Below are positions 23,137-30,731 of a stretch of DNA of 45,821 bases, in pieces. The translations under genes and the position numbers were made by a program. The DNA comes from an uncultured Paracoccus sp. Its GTDB lineage: Bacteria; Pseudomonadota; Alphaproteobacteria; Rhodobacterales; Rhodobacteraceae. Under the pieces are notes generated by a model that made no database searches, was not told the DNA's origin, and saw only the letters and a program-made list of their open reading frames with translations. The DNA lies in assembly GCA_934533075.1 (NCBI GenBank), contig CAKTBJ010000025.1, positions 1-45,821 of the forward strand, in the 5' to 3' direction. Each line of letters opens with the position of its first letter. The first letter of the stretch is position 1.

Positions 23137-24447
23137 ATGAGTGGAGAACTTCTACCGATTCTGATCTTCCTCGGGGTGCTGTTCACCCTGCTGGGCGCCG
23201 GCGTCTGGGTCGGCATCGCCCTGATGGGCGTGGCCTGGGTGGGGATGGAGCTGTTCACCTCGCGCCCGGTGGGCGACGCGATGGTGACGGTGATGTGGCG
23301 CTCGTCCTCGTCCTGGACGCTGACGGCGCTGCCGCTGTTCATCTGGATGGGCGAGATCCTTTACCGGACACGACTGTCCGAGGACATGTTCAAGGGCCTT
23401 GCGCCCTGGATGGCGCGGCTGCCCGGCGGGCTGCTGCATACGAACGTGGTGGGCTGCACGGTGTTCGCGGCCGTGTCCGGCAGCTCGGCGGCGACGCTGG
23501 TCACCGTGGGCAAGATGTCCATACCGGAGCTGCGCAAGCGCAACTTCCCCGACAAGCAGATCCTCGGCACCCTGGCCGGGGCGGCGACGCTGGGGCTGAT
23601 GATTCCGCCCAGCCTGACGCTGATCGTCTATGGCGTGACCGTCAACGAATCCATCACCAAGCTGTTCATCGCCGGGATCGTTCCGGGCCTGGTTCTGGCC
23701 GCCTTGTTCATGGGCTGGATTGCCCTGCAACCGCTGGTCAACAAGAACTGGAACCCCAACCCCGAACCGGAGATGACCTTCGCGCAGAAATTCGCGGCAT
23801 CGCGCTATCTGATTCCGCTGTTCATCCTGATCGCGGCGGTGATCGGCTCGATGTATACGGGTCTGGCGACGGCGACCGAGGCCGCGGCCATCGGCGTTCT
23901 GGGCGCGCTGACGCTGGCGCTGTTCCAGGGGTCGCTGAACTTCCGCAGCCTGACGGAAAGCCTGATGGGCGCGGTGCTGACCTCGGCGATGATCGCGCTG
24001 ATCCTGGCCGGCGCGGCCTTCCTGTCGCTGGCGATGGGCTTCACCGGCCTGCCGCGCATGCTGGCCGAGACGATCACCGGCTGGGGGCTGACCAAGGTCC
24101 AGCTGATCCTGGCGCTGATGATGTTCTTTATCGTCCTGGGCTGCTTCCTCGACGGGATTTCCATCGTGGTGCTGACGATGGCGGTGATCGAGCCGCTGAT
24201 CCGTCAGGCCGGCATCGACATCATCTGGTTCGGCATCTTCATCGTCGTGGTGATCGAGATGGCGCAGATCACGCCGCCGGTGGGCTTCAACCTGTTCGTG
24301 TTGCAGGGGATGACCAGGCGGCCGCTGGGCTATATCGCCTGGGCGGCGCTGCCGATGTTCCTGATCATGATGCTGATGGTGGTCATCCTGATGGCCTTCC
24401 CGGAACTGGCCACCTGGCTGCCCGCCCAGATCCGCGGCCCCGCGTGA
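23137..24447 (+). CDS. dctM: TRAP transporter large membrane subunit, DctM
   Basis: A 436-residue sodium-coupled permease with about eleven helices. The LPGGLLHTNVVGCTVFAAVSGSSAATLVTVG stretch (split near residues 90-120), the IPPSLTLIVYGV segment and the late ITPPVGFNLFVLQG are conserved DctM landmarks that form the substrate and sodium path. It is the transport-catalysing subunit of the dctPQM set. Usual family length and 16-bp spacing from dctQ indicate a normal operon. It is followed after 7 bp by a BASS-like permease gene. Confidence 0.9.
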   Translation: MSGELLPILIFLGVLFTLLGAGVWVGIALMGVAWVGMELFTSRPVGDAMVTVMWRSSSSWTLTALPLFIWMGEILYRTRLSEDMFKGLAPWMARLPGGLLHTNVVGCTVFAAVSGSSAATLVTVGKMSIPELRKRNFPDKQILGTLAGAATLGLMIPPSLTLIVYGVTVNESITKLFIAGIVPGLVLAALFMGWIALQPLVNKNWNPNPEPEMTFAQKFAASRYLIPLFILIAAVIGSMYTGLATATEAAAIGVLGALTLALFQGSLNFRSLTESLMGAVLTSAMIALILAGAAFLSLAMGFTGLPRMLAETITGWGLTKVQLILALMMFFIVLGCFLDGISIVVLTMAVIEPLIRQAGIDIIWFGIFIVVVIEMAQITPPVGFNLFVLQGMTRRPLGYIAWAALPMFLIMMLMVVILMAFPELATWLPAQIRGPA

Positions 24448-24454
24448 GGCCGTG

Positions 24455-25420
24455 ATGGTGCAGGCGCTTCTCGTCCTCGCGGCGAGGCATGCCAAGCCCC
24501 TGTTGATCGCCGGCCTCGCGGCCGGCGTTCTTCTGCCCGGCCTGGCCGGCGCCATCGCCGCGCAGCTGCCGCTGGCGGCGGCGGGGCTGCTGGCGCTGGC
24601 GGCGCTGCGCATCGGCCCGCGCAGCGCGCTGGGACTGGGCGGCGGCCTGCGCTTCTCGCTGGGCGCGGTGGCGGTGTTGCAGATGGCGCTGCCGCTGGTC
24701 GTGGCGGGCGTGCTGCTGGGTTTCGGCTGGACCGGGCCGCTGGCCACGGCGCTGGTGTTGATGGCCGCCGGGGCGCCGATTTCCAGCACGCCGAACCTGA
24801 CCATCATGTCGGACGGCGACCCGGCGCCGGCGCTGCGCATGGTGATCCTGGGCACGGCGGCGCTGCCGCTGACCCTGGTGCCGGCCCTGTGGCTGTGGCC
24901 GGCCTTCGGCGATTTCACGGCGGTGATGGCCGCGGCCGGACGCACCATCGGCGTGCTGGCGGTTTCGGTGGGCTTCGGCTTTGGCCTCAGAGCCTGGCTG
25001 TTCCCCGACCCGACGCCCCGGCAACTGGCGGCCATCGACGGGTTTTCGGCGCTGGCGATGGCGCTGGCCGTCACCGGGCTGATGACCGCGCTGCGGCCGG
25101 CGCTGATGGAAACGCCGATGCTGGCGCTGTGGGTGATGGTCGCGGCCTTCGCCTCGAATTTCGGGCTTCAGATCGCCACCGCCTTCGCCCTGCGCGGGCG
25201 CAGCGACGCCACGGGCCTCGCCATCGGCGCCGGCAATCGCAGCCTGCTGCTGTTCCTGGCGGTGCTGCCGGCCTCGTTCACCGCGCCACTGCTGCTGTTC
25301 GTCGCCTGCTATCAGGTGCCAATGTATCTGACCCCGATCCTGCTGGGGCGGTTCTATCGCTACCGGATCAGCCTCCCGCGCCGGCCGGCGGCACCCGGCG
25401 GCGGCGGCGGCGGCGGTTGA
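24455..25420 (+). CDS. BASS-like (bile acid:sodium symporter-related) membrane protein
   Basis: A 321-residue membrane protein with nine to ten hydrophobic segments. GAGNRSLLLFLAVLP and CYQVPMYLTPILL near the C-terminus resemble the GNRNLALLLA and YQLPIYLTP segments of BASS-related transporters common in alphaproteobacteria. The ATG at 24455 sits 7 bp after dctM with GAGG before it; a GTG directly upstream is possible. The protein ends in seven Gly encoded by a GGC run (25397-25417), a likely slippage-prone site. Being last in the operon, it may export or import a product of the pathway. Substrate unknown. Confidence 0.62.
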   Translation: MVQALLVLAARHAKPLLIAGLAAGVLLPGLAGAIAAQLPLAAAGLLALAALRIGPRSALGLGGGLRFSLGAVAVLQMALPLVVAGVLLGFGWTGPLATALVLMAAGAPISSTPNLTIMSDGDPAPALRMVILGTAALPLTLVPALWLWPAFGDFTAVMAAAGRTIGVLAVSVGFGFGLRAWLFPDPTPRQLAAIDGFSALAMALAVTGLMTALRPALMETPMLALWVMVAAFASNFGLQIATAFALRGRSDATGLAIGAGNRSLLLFLAVLPASFTAPLLLFVACYQVPMYLTPILLGRFYRYRISLPRRPAAPGGGGGGG

Positions 25421-25428
25421 GGGACAGG

Positions 25429-26307
25429 TCAGCCGGCCTTGGCCAGCACCTCCTGGATGCGGGCATGGGCGGCCTCGCCGCCGATGCCCTCGGCCCACAG
25501 CCGGTCCGTGACCGCGCGGTGGCTGGCCACGGCCTCGGGCGCCGGCGTCACCGTGCCCACGCCCAGCGTGATATTGGGCCGCAGCCCCAGCGCGAAGGGG
25601 CTGACGACCAGCCAGGCCGCATCGGGGCGGTCCACGATCTCGAAGCTGGTGGCGGCGCCGGGCGCCTCGACCAGCCGCAGCTCGGCCCGCCCGCCCGGCG
25701 GCGCCAGCGCCAGCCGCGCCACCCCCTCGACCTCGGCGCGGGCATGGCGGCGGCGGGCCTCCGCGATCGAGGGCGGCAGGCTGTCCTGCCCGGTCAGCCC
25801 GTGCTCCAGGAAGCGGGTCAGGTCGGCGGTGGTGACGATGCTGTGCAGCCGCATCCGGCCGGTGGCAAAGCCGCGCCGGCGCCGGCGCAGCGCCTCCATC
25901 ATCCGGGTGATCTGGTCGGGCGTGGCCTGTCCCTGCTCGAACAGCGCATCCTTCAGCACCCGGTCATAGGCCGGGGTCGTCAGCAGATAGCTGACCGGGC
26001 TGAACACGCCGGTGATGCAGTCGGCCCCGGTCTCCAGATCGGTCATCCGCGACAGCAGCGCCGCCGCATCGTCGAGGTATTCGCTGCCGATGCCCAGCAA
26101 CTGGTCGAGGCTGGCGCCCAGCTCTGCCGCGATGCGGCCCAGCACCTCCAGCTTGGCGATCTCGCCCTTTTCGGCGCGGTAGAGGGCCGCGCGCGAGATG
26201 CCCAGCCGCTGGGCGAGGTCGTCCGGGCCGATCCCCTGCCGGTCGCGATGCGCGCGCAGCCGCGCGCCGATCCTGCGGGTCGCATCCGGTTCGACTGCCA
26301 GACTCAT
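25429..26307 (-). CDS. XRE-family regulator with C-terminal sensor-like domain
   Basis: A 292-residue regulator. An N-terminal helix-turn-helix (IGARLRAHRDRQGIGPDDLAQRLGISRAALYRAEKG, split across residues 13-48) is of Cro/CI/XRE type; the remaining 220 residues resemble no domain I know, and could bind a ligand. The ATG at 26307 follows GCGAGG; longer readings have no support. It is divergent from a TRAP-PyrK-PyrD operon 151 bp away, with an inverted repeat straddling the operon's -35/-10 region, so it is the best candidate regulator of that operon. It is convergent with the BASS-like gene, 8 bp apart. Confidence 0.78.
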   Translation of the reverse strand: MSLAVEPDATRRIGARLRAHRDRQGIGPDDLAQRLGISRAALYRAEKGEIAKLEVLGRIAAELGASLDQLLGIGSEYLDDAAALLSRMTDLETGADCITGVFSPVSYLLTTPAYDRVLKDALFEQGQATPDQITRMMEALRRRRRGFATGRMRLHSIVTTADLTRFLEHGLTGQDSLPPSIAEARRRHARAEVEGVARLALAPPGGRAELRLVEAPGAATSFEIVDRPDAAWLVVSPFALGLRPNITLGVGTVTPAPEAVASHRAVTDRLWAEGIGGEAAHARIQEVLAKAG

Positions 26308-26378
26308 CAACGCACCTCGCCTGCCCTTTTTTCCAAGGCTGCAAGCCGCCATCGCAAAAGGCAAGTGTCTAACTTTTG

Positions 26379-26417
26379 AGATTTGCGCTTGACGCCTGCT
26401 TGCCCGGCGGCAAATCT
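26379..26417 (+). promoter_or_regulatory. Promoter with flanking inverted repeat for the PyrK/PyrD TRAP operon
   Basis: TTGACG (26389-26394) and AAATCT (26412-26417) with a 17-base spacer form a good sigma-70-type promoter, 42 bp before the dctP start. AGATTTGC (26379-26386) and GCAAATCT (26410-26417) form a perfect inverted repeat whose left arm abuts the -35 and whose right arm covers the -10, arms 31 bp apart centre to centre. A repressor such as the adjacent XRE protein could block the promoter there. Confidence 0.55.
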
Positions 26418-26458
26418 GGTGGCAAAGCGCGTCCGACGCCAACATGGGAGATCAACGA

Positions 26459-27475
26459 ATGCTGACCCGCCGCCTGTTCACGGCCGCCGCCTCGACGGCT
26501 GTGGCCGCCCTTCTGGCCCTTCCGGCCAGTGCCGCCGACTATGTGGCCAAGATCGGCCATCTGGAATCGAACCTGCAATCGCGCCATGTCGCGCTGGAGG
26601 GTGTCGCCGCCGCCGTGGCCGAGCGCACGAATGGCGCGGTGGAGTTCCAGCTTTTCCCGCAGGGCCAGCTGGGCCAGCAGCGCGAGATGACCGAGGGCGT
26701 GCAGATGGGCGCGCTGGAGGCCACGGTGGCGCCGGCGGCCTTCCTGGGCGGCTTCAACCCCGTCGTGTCGATCATGGACATCCCGTTCCTGCTGCCCGAG
26801 GACGAGGACAAGGCCCGCGAATTGCTGGACGGCCCCTTCGGCCAGCAGCTTTGCCAGAGCTTTGACGCGCGCGGCGTCACCTGCCTCGGCCTGTGGCCGA
26901 ACGGGCGCAAGAGCCTGACCTCGAACCGGCCCCTCGCCTCGGTCGAGGATTTCGCCGGCCAGCGGTTCCGGGTGATGGACAGCAAGATCCTGATCGAGCA
27001 GTTCGCCGCGCTGGGCGCCTCGGCCGTCGCCATCGACTTTTCCGAGCTGTATACCTCGTTGCAGACCGGGGTGATCGAGGGGCAGGAGAACCCGCTCGAT
27101 ACCATCCAGCGCATGAAATACAACGAGGTGCAGAAGCATCTGGTCGTGTCGAACCACGGCGCGATGGAGGATGTGATCCTGTTCAACACCGCCTGGTGGG
27201 AAAGCCTGCCGGAGGAATACCAGACCATCATCGTCGAGGAGTTCACCAATGCCGTGCCCGACCTGATCGCCCACAAGGCGGCGGCGGTGGATGCGGCGCT
27301 GGCCGCGCTGACCGATGCCGGCATGGAGGTGCGCGAGCTGACCGAGGAGGAGCGCGCGGCCCTCATCGAGCGCATGGAAGGCCCGACCCGCGAGGCCTAT
27401 CTGGCGCTGGCCGGCGACGAGGGCAAGGCCCTGCTGGACACCTACGAGGCCGAGATCGCCAAGCTGGGCGACTGA
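26459..27475 (+). CDS. dctP: TRAP transporter substrate-binding protein, second DctP
   Basis: A 338-residue DctP protein with a twin-Arg-like start MLTRRLFTAAASTAVAALLA and a signal cleavage after ASA (residue 25). FAGQRFRVMDSKI holds the conserved ligand Arg, and GVIEGQENPLDTI is the usual hinge region. The ATG at 26459 follows GGGAGATCAACG; the preceding in-frame ATG is part of that ribosome site. It should capture a carboxylated small molecule; because PyrK, PyrD1B and a carbamoylase follow in the same operon, orotate or a related pyrimidine acid is a fair guess. A strong terminator follows the stop. Confidence 0.88.
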   Translation: MLTRRLFTAAASTAVAALLALPASAADYVAKIGHLESNLQSRHVALEGVAAAVAERTNGAVEFQLFPQGQLGQQREMTEGVQMGALEATVAPAAFLGGFNPVVSIMDIPFLLPEDEDKARELLDGPFGQQLCQSFDARGVTCLGLWPNGRKSLTSNRPLASVEDFAGQRFRVMDSKILIEQFAALGASAVAIDFSELYTSLQTGVIEGQENPLDTIQRMKYNEVQKHLVVSNHGAMEDVILFNTAWWESLPEEYQTIIVEEFTNAVPDLIAHKAAAVDAALAALTDAGMEVRELTEEERAALIERMEGPTREAYLALAGDEGKALLDTYEAEIAKLGD

Positions 27476-27482
27476 CGGAACC

Positions 27483-27505
27483 GGCGCCCGCATCATGCGG
27501 GCGCC
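27483..27505 (+). terminator. Terminator-like hairpin after the second dctP
   Basis: GGCGCCCGCA (27483-27492) pairs perfectly with TGCGGGCGCC (27496-27505) around TCA, followed by CTTTT, 7 bp after the dctP stop. It should stop most transcripts there and keep dctP mRNA in excess over the downstream genes. Confidence 0.8.
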
Positions 27506-27896
27506 CTTTTCGCTCCGCCGGTTCGGCAGCGGATCACGGCCCGGCGGCCCGCACCGCCCACCGTCACGGCCGCCGATCCGGCCAATGCCGAGGCCACAGG
27601 CTTTCGATACGACCCCGCACCCGACCGCCGACCCGCCATTCGGCACCGACCCGCCAGCCCGGCCCGTCACCACGACCCAGGCCCCGCATCGGAGACCGAC
27701 AACCGGGACCAGCATCACAGGCAGCATCGCGCCATCCGGCGCCAACCTGCCGAACCCGACGACGACCCGACCACCTGCCCCGCCATCGGAGACCGACCAC
27801 GGGGCAGCAGCGCAACCATCCCGCGATGCGGTCCCCGGACCCCCGCCCGTCAACCGCCACCGCCGCCCCGGCAGCCCCAGCCCATCGGAGGCCCCC
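27506..27896. repeat. Degenerate C-rich tandem repeat between dctP and dctQ
   Basis: This 391-bp gap is C-rich and G-poor on the plus strand and holds no convincing gene. CATCGGAG recurs at 27687, 27784 and 27883 (periods 97 and 99), the first two followed by ACCGAC; the third copy is the true ribosome-site context of dctQ. The gap thus looks like decayed tandem duplications of the dctQ start region. The C-over-G bias would also suit Rho loading on an untranslated leader. Confidence 0.55.
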
Positions 27897-28403
27897 TTGT
27901 CCCGTATCCTTCACCATCTGGCCCGCCTGGAGGGGCTGGCGGTGGCGCTGACCTTCCTGACGATGGTGGCGCTGTTCACCGCCAACGTCGCCGCGCGCAG
28001 CTTTCTGCCCACCGTCGCGCCCCGGCTGTTCTGGATCGACGAGGCGGTGCGGCTGATGATGCTGTATCTGGTGTTCCTGTCCTGCGGGCTGGCCTTGCAG
28101 CAGGGCCGCCATGTCGGCGTCTATGCCTGGCGCGAGCGCATCACGCGGCGCACCGGCCTGCCGCTGCGGCCGCTGATCGACGCGGTGGGCACGCTGATGT
28201 GCCTCTATTTCGCGTGGATCAGCCTGAAATCGGTGCTGTTCGTGGCCAAAAGCGGCCAGATCATGACCTCGGTCGGGATCTCGGCGAAATGGATCTACGT
28301 GGCGCCGATGCTGGGCTTCCTGCTGATGTCGCTGCGCTTCGCGGCCTCGCTGGCCGGTGTCATCGACCGCTTTTCCCCGCAGATGCAGGAGGCCGGCGAA
28401 TGA
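27897..28403 (+). CDS. dctQ: TRAP transporter small membrane subunit, second DctQ (TTG start)
   Basis: A 168-residue protein with four membrane helices and the DctQ core WIDEAVRLMMLYLVFLSCG with GRHVGVYAW. The start is TTG at 27897: GGAGG stands 5 bp before it, the next residues SRILHHLARLEG fit the family, and no ATG exists at this position. The rare start codon would lower output of this subunit. It belongs to the second dctPQM set, separated from dctP by a terminator-like hairpin and a repeat-rich gap. The stop overlaps a small ORF as ATGA. Confidence 0.85.
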   Translation: MSRILHHLARLEGLAVALTFLTMVALFTANVAARSFLPTVAPRLFWIDEAVRLMMLYLVFLSCGLALQQGRHVGVYAWRERITRRTGLPLRPLIDAVGTLMCLYFAWISLKSVLFVAKSGQIMTSVGISAKWIYVAPMLGFLLMSLRFAASLAGVIDRFSPQMQEAGE

Positions 28404-28639
28404 CCCGTTCCGCCGCATCGCCCGACCGCACCGCCCCCGGCGACCGGCCCATCAGCCACGGGCGCGGCCACCCCGTCGCCCGCACCCGGCAGTCTCATCA
28501 GGGAAACCGGCGAGTGATCCGCATTGCCGCATCGCCTGATTGCCGCGCCACCCCCGGCCCATCGACCACGGAAACGGCCCTGATGGTCACGCCGTCAGCC
28601 GCGCCCCGCAGCCGTTTCATCCGGGAGGTCCGCGCATGA
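28400..28639 (+). CDS. 79-residue linker ORF between dctQ and dctM, built of junction repeats
   Basis: An ORF beginning with ATGA overlap on dctQ and ending with ATGA overlap on dctM. Its start MTRSAASPDRTAP and its middle RVIRIAASPDCRATP match each other, and the middle also matches the dctM start MIRIALVAG. Thus three copies of the junction stand at 28400, 28514 and 28636 (periods 114 and 122), all in frame. The product is Pro/Arg-rich with no fold expected. It probably arose by tandem duplication and now carries ribosomes from dctQ to dctM. Whether it is translated is untested. Confidence 0.5.
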   Translation: MTRSAASPDRTAPGDRPISHGRGHPVARTRQSHQGNRRVIRIAASPDCRATPGPSTTETALMVTPSAAPRSRFIREVRA

Positions 28640-29919
28640 TCCGCATCGCCCTCGTCGCCGGTCTCGCCGCGGCCCTGCTGGTCGGCGGATTCGAGATGTT
28701 CCTCGTGCTCGGCGCCGCCGGGCTGGGGGCGAAACTGGCCTTCTTTCCCAATATCGTCGATACGGCGCTGGTGCAGAAGATGGTGGGCGCGGTCAACCAT
28801 TCGACCCTGCTGGCCATCCCCTTCTTCATCTTCGCGGCCGAGCTGATGGGCGACGGCCAGATCGCCCGGCGCCTGACCGCCGCGATGCGGGCCTTCCTCG
28901 GGCACCTGCCCGGCGGCATGGGCTATACCGCCATCGGCGGGGCGATGGCCTTCGGCTCGGTCTCCGGCTCGGCGCCGGCCACCGTCGCCGCCCTCGGTAA
29001 TCTGGTCTATCCCGAGATGCGCAAGGAAGGGTTCTCCGAGAAGTTCTCGCTGGGGCTGATCGCCTCGGCGGCGGAAACCGCGCTGCTGATCCCGCCCTCG
29101 ATCACCATCATCATCTATGCCTGGATGACCGGCACCTCGGTCGTGGACCTGTTCATGGCCGGGCTGGCCATCGGCATCGTGCTGGGGCTGGCCTTCGCGA
29201 TCTACACCTGGTGGGAGGCGCGGCGCGGCGGCATCGCCGGGGCCGAGCGCATGGGCTGGCCGGCCCGGCTGCGGGCGCTGCGGGAAGCCGTCTGGGCGCT
29301 GGGCATGCCGGTCATCATCATGGGCGGTATCTATTCGGGCTATCTGACGCCCACCGACGCGGCGGCGGTCAGCGTGGTCTATGCGATCCTGGTCGAGATG
29401 CTGGTCTATCGCTCGATGGGGCTTTCGCGGCTGATGGCGGTGACGCAGCGGGCCGCGGTCTCGACCGCGATCATCTTCATCCTGCTGGCGGTGGGCGGCA
29501 TCCTGGCCTATATCATCACGCTGGCGCGGCTGCCGGACATGCTGCTGATGCTCCTCAACGACATCGGCGCGAACTGGGTGCTGTTCCTGATGATGATGAA
29601 CGTGGTCTTCCTGATCGCGGGCATGTTCATCGACCCCAACAGCGCGCTGATCATCCTGGTGCCGACGCTGTTCCCCGTGGCGATGTCGCTGGGCATCGAC
29701 CCGGTGCATTTCGGCATGATCGTGACGCTGAACATCACCATCGGCATGATCACCCCGCCCTTCGGGCTGGACCTGTTCGTGGCCTCCTCGACCCTGCGCA
29801 AGCCCGTGCTGACGATCATTCAAGGCGTCTGGCCCTTCGTGGGCGTGAATATCGTGGTGCTGCTGCTGGTCAGCTATATCCCCGGCCTGTCCACCTTCCT
29901 GCCCGCGTTGCTGAAATGA
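28636..29919 (+). CDS. dctM: TRAP transporter large membrane subunit, second DctM
   Basis: A 427-residue DctM permease with about eleven helices. LPGGMGYTAIGGAMAFGSVSGSAPAT (split near 85-112), LIPPSITIIIYAW and ITPPFGLDLFVASS are the conserved transport-path segments. Only about one third identical by eye with the first DctM of this window, so the two sets are old paralogues, not recent copies. CGGGAGGTCCGCGC gives a ribosome site. The stop overlaps the PyrK-like gene as ATGA, which strongly links transport to the dehydrogenase that follows. Confidence 0.9.
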   Translation: MIRIALVAGLAAALLVGGFEMFLVLGAAGLGAKLAFFPNIVDTALVQKMVGAVNHSTLLAIPFFIFAAELMGDGQIARRLTAAMRAFLGHLPGGMGYTAIGGAMAFGSVSGSAPATVAALGNLVYPEMRKEGFSEKFSLGLIASAAETALLIPPSITIIIYAWMTGTSVVDLFMAGLAIGIVLGLAFAIYTWWEARRGGIAGAERMGWPARLRALREAVWALGMPVIIMGGIYSGYLTPTDAAAVSVVYAILVEMLVYRSMGLSRLMAVTQRAAVSTAIIFILLAVGGILAYIITLARLPDMLLMLLNDIGANWVLFLMMMNVVFLIAGMFIDPNSALIILVPTLFPVAMSLGIDPVHFGMIVTLNITIGMITPPFGLDLFVASSTLRKPVLTIIQGVWPFVGVNIVVLLLVSYIPGLSTFLPALLK

Positions 29920-30731
29920 GCGTCGACCTGCTGACCCGCGATGCGACGATCCGCGTGCAGGCGCTGCCGGTGCGCTCGAACCTGCCGGTGAACGCGGATT
30001 ACCGCCTGATGCTGCTGGACGCGCCCGAGGCGCTGCTGGACGCTTGCCGTCCGGGGCAGTTCTTTCACCTGCTTTGCCCCTCCGCGGGGCGCGACGGCCC
30101 GGTGCTGCGCCGCCCGATGAGCATCTACGGCACATCGGACGGCACGCTGCGCTTCCTCTACAAGGTCGCCGGCAAGGGCACCGCGACGCTGGCCGGGCTG
30201 GCGCCGGGCGACCGGCTTTCGGTGGTCGGACCCTTGGGACGCGGCTTTCATCTGGACCCGGACTGGCGCCATATCCTGCTGCTGGCGCGGGGGGTGGGGC
30301 TGGCGACGCTGGCGCCTCTGGCCCGCGCGGCGCGGCTGAGGGGGATCGCGGTGACGGCCCTGTGCTCGGCCCGCGCGCCGGAATTCCTGATGTCGCTGGA
30401 CCTGTTCCGGGCCGAGGGCGCGCAGGTCGTCCCCCTGCTGGACAGCGACGGCACCGCCGCCGTCGAGCATGTCGAGCCGCTGGTCGCCACCCATCTGGCC
30501 GCCGGCGTCGATGCGGTCTTCACCTGCGGCAGCGCCCGCCTGCTGCGCCTGCTGCAACGCCAATGCGCCGCGCATGGCGTGCCCGGACAGGTCGCGCTGG
30601 AGCAGCAGATGGCCTGCGGCATCGGCATGTGCCAATGCTGCGTGCGGCCCTTCCGCCGGGGCGAGGCGATGCTGTCGCTGCGCGTCTGCCGCGACGGCCC
30701 GGTCTTCGACCTGATGGAGGCCGTGGCATGA
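29916..30731 (+). CDS. pyrK: PyrK-like dihydroorotate dehydrogenase electron-transfer subunit
   Basis: A 271-residue ferredoxin-NADP reductase-type flavoprotein. RRPMSIYG (65-72) binds FAD, the middle region binds NAD(H), and the C-terminal cysteines Cys234, Cys239, Cys242 and Cys258 (CGIGMCQCC and later VC) are the [2Fe-2S] ligands of PyrK. In class 1B dihydroorotate dehydrogenases PyrK links NAD(H) to the PyrD flavin, so the pair can run in the reducing direction. It overlaps dctM and the pyrD gene as ATGA. Alphaproteobacteria normally make UMP with a class 2 PyrD without PyrK, so a PyrK here suggests a catabolic task. Confidence 0.87.
   Translation: MSVDLLTRDATIRVQALPVRSNLPVNADYRLMLLDAPEALLDACRPGQFFHLLCPSAGRDGPVLRRPMSIYGTSDGTLRFLYKVAGKGTATLAGLAPGDRLSVVGPLGRGFHLDPDWRHILLLARGVGLATLAPLARAARLRGIAVTALCSARAPEFLMSLDLFRAEGAQVVPLLDSDGTAAVEHVEPLVATHLAAGVDAVFTCGSARLLRLLQRQCAAHGVPGQVALEQQMACGIGMCQCCVRPFRRGEAMLSLRVCRDGPVFDLMEAVA

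Noticed and set aside
26308..26445. Longer start for the XRE regulator
   Set aside because: The extension crosses the TRAP operon promoter and has no helix-turn-helix sequence; GCGAGG lies before the inner ATG.
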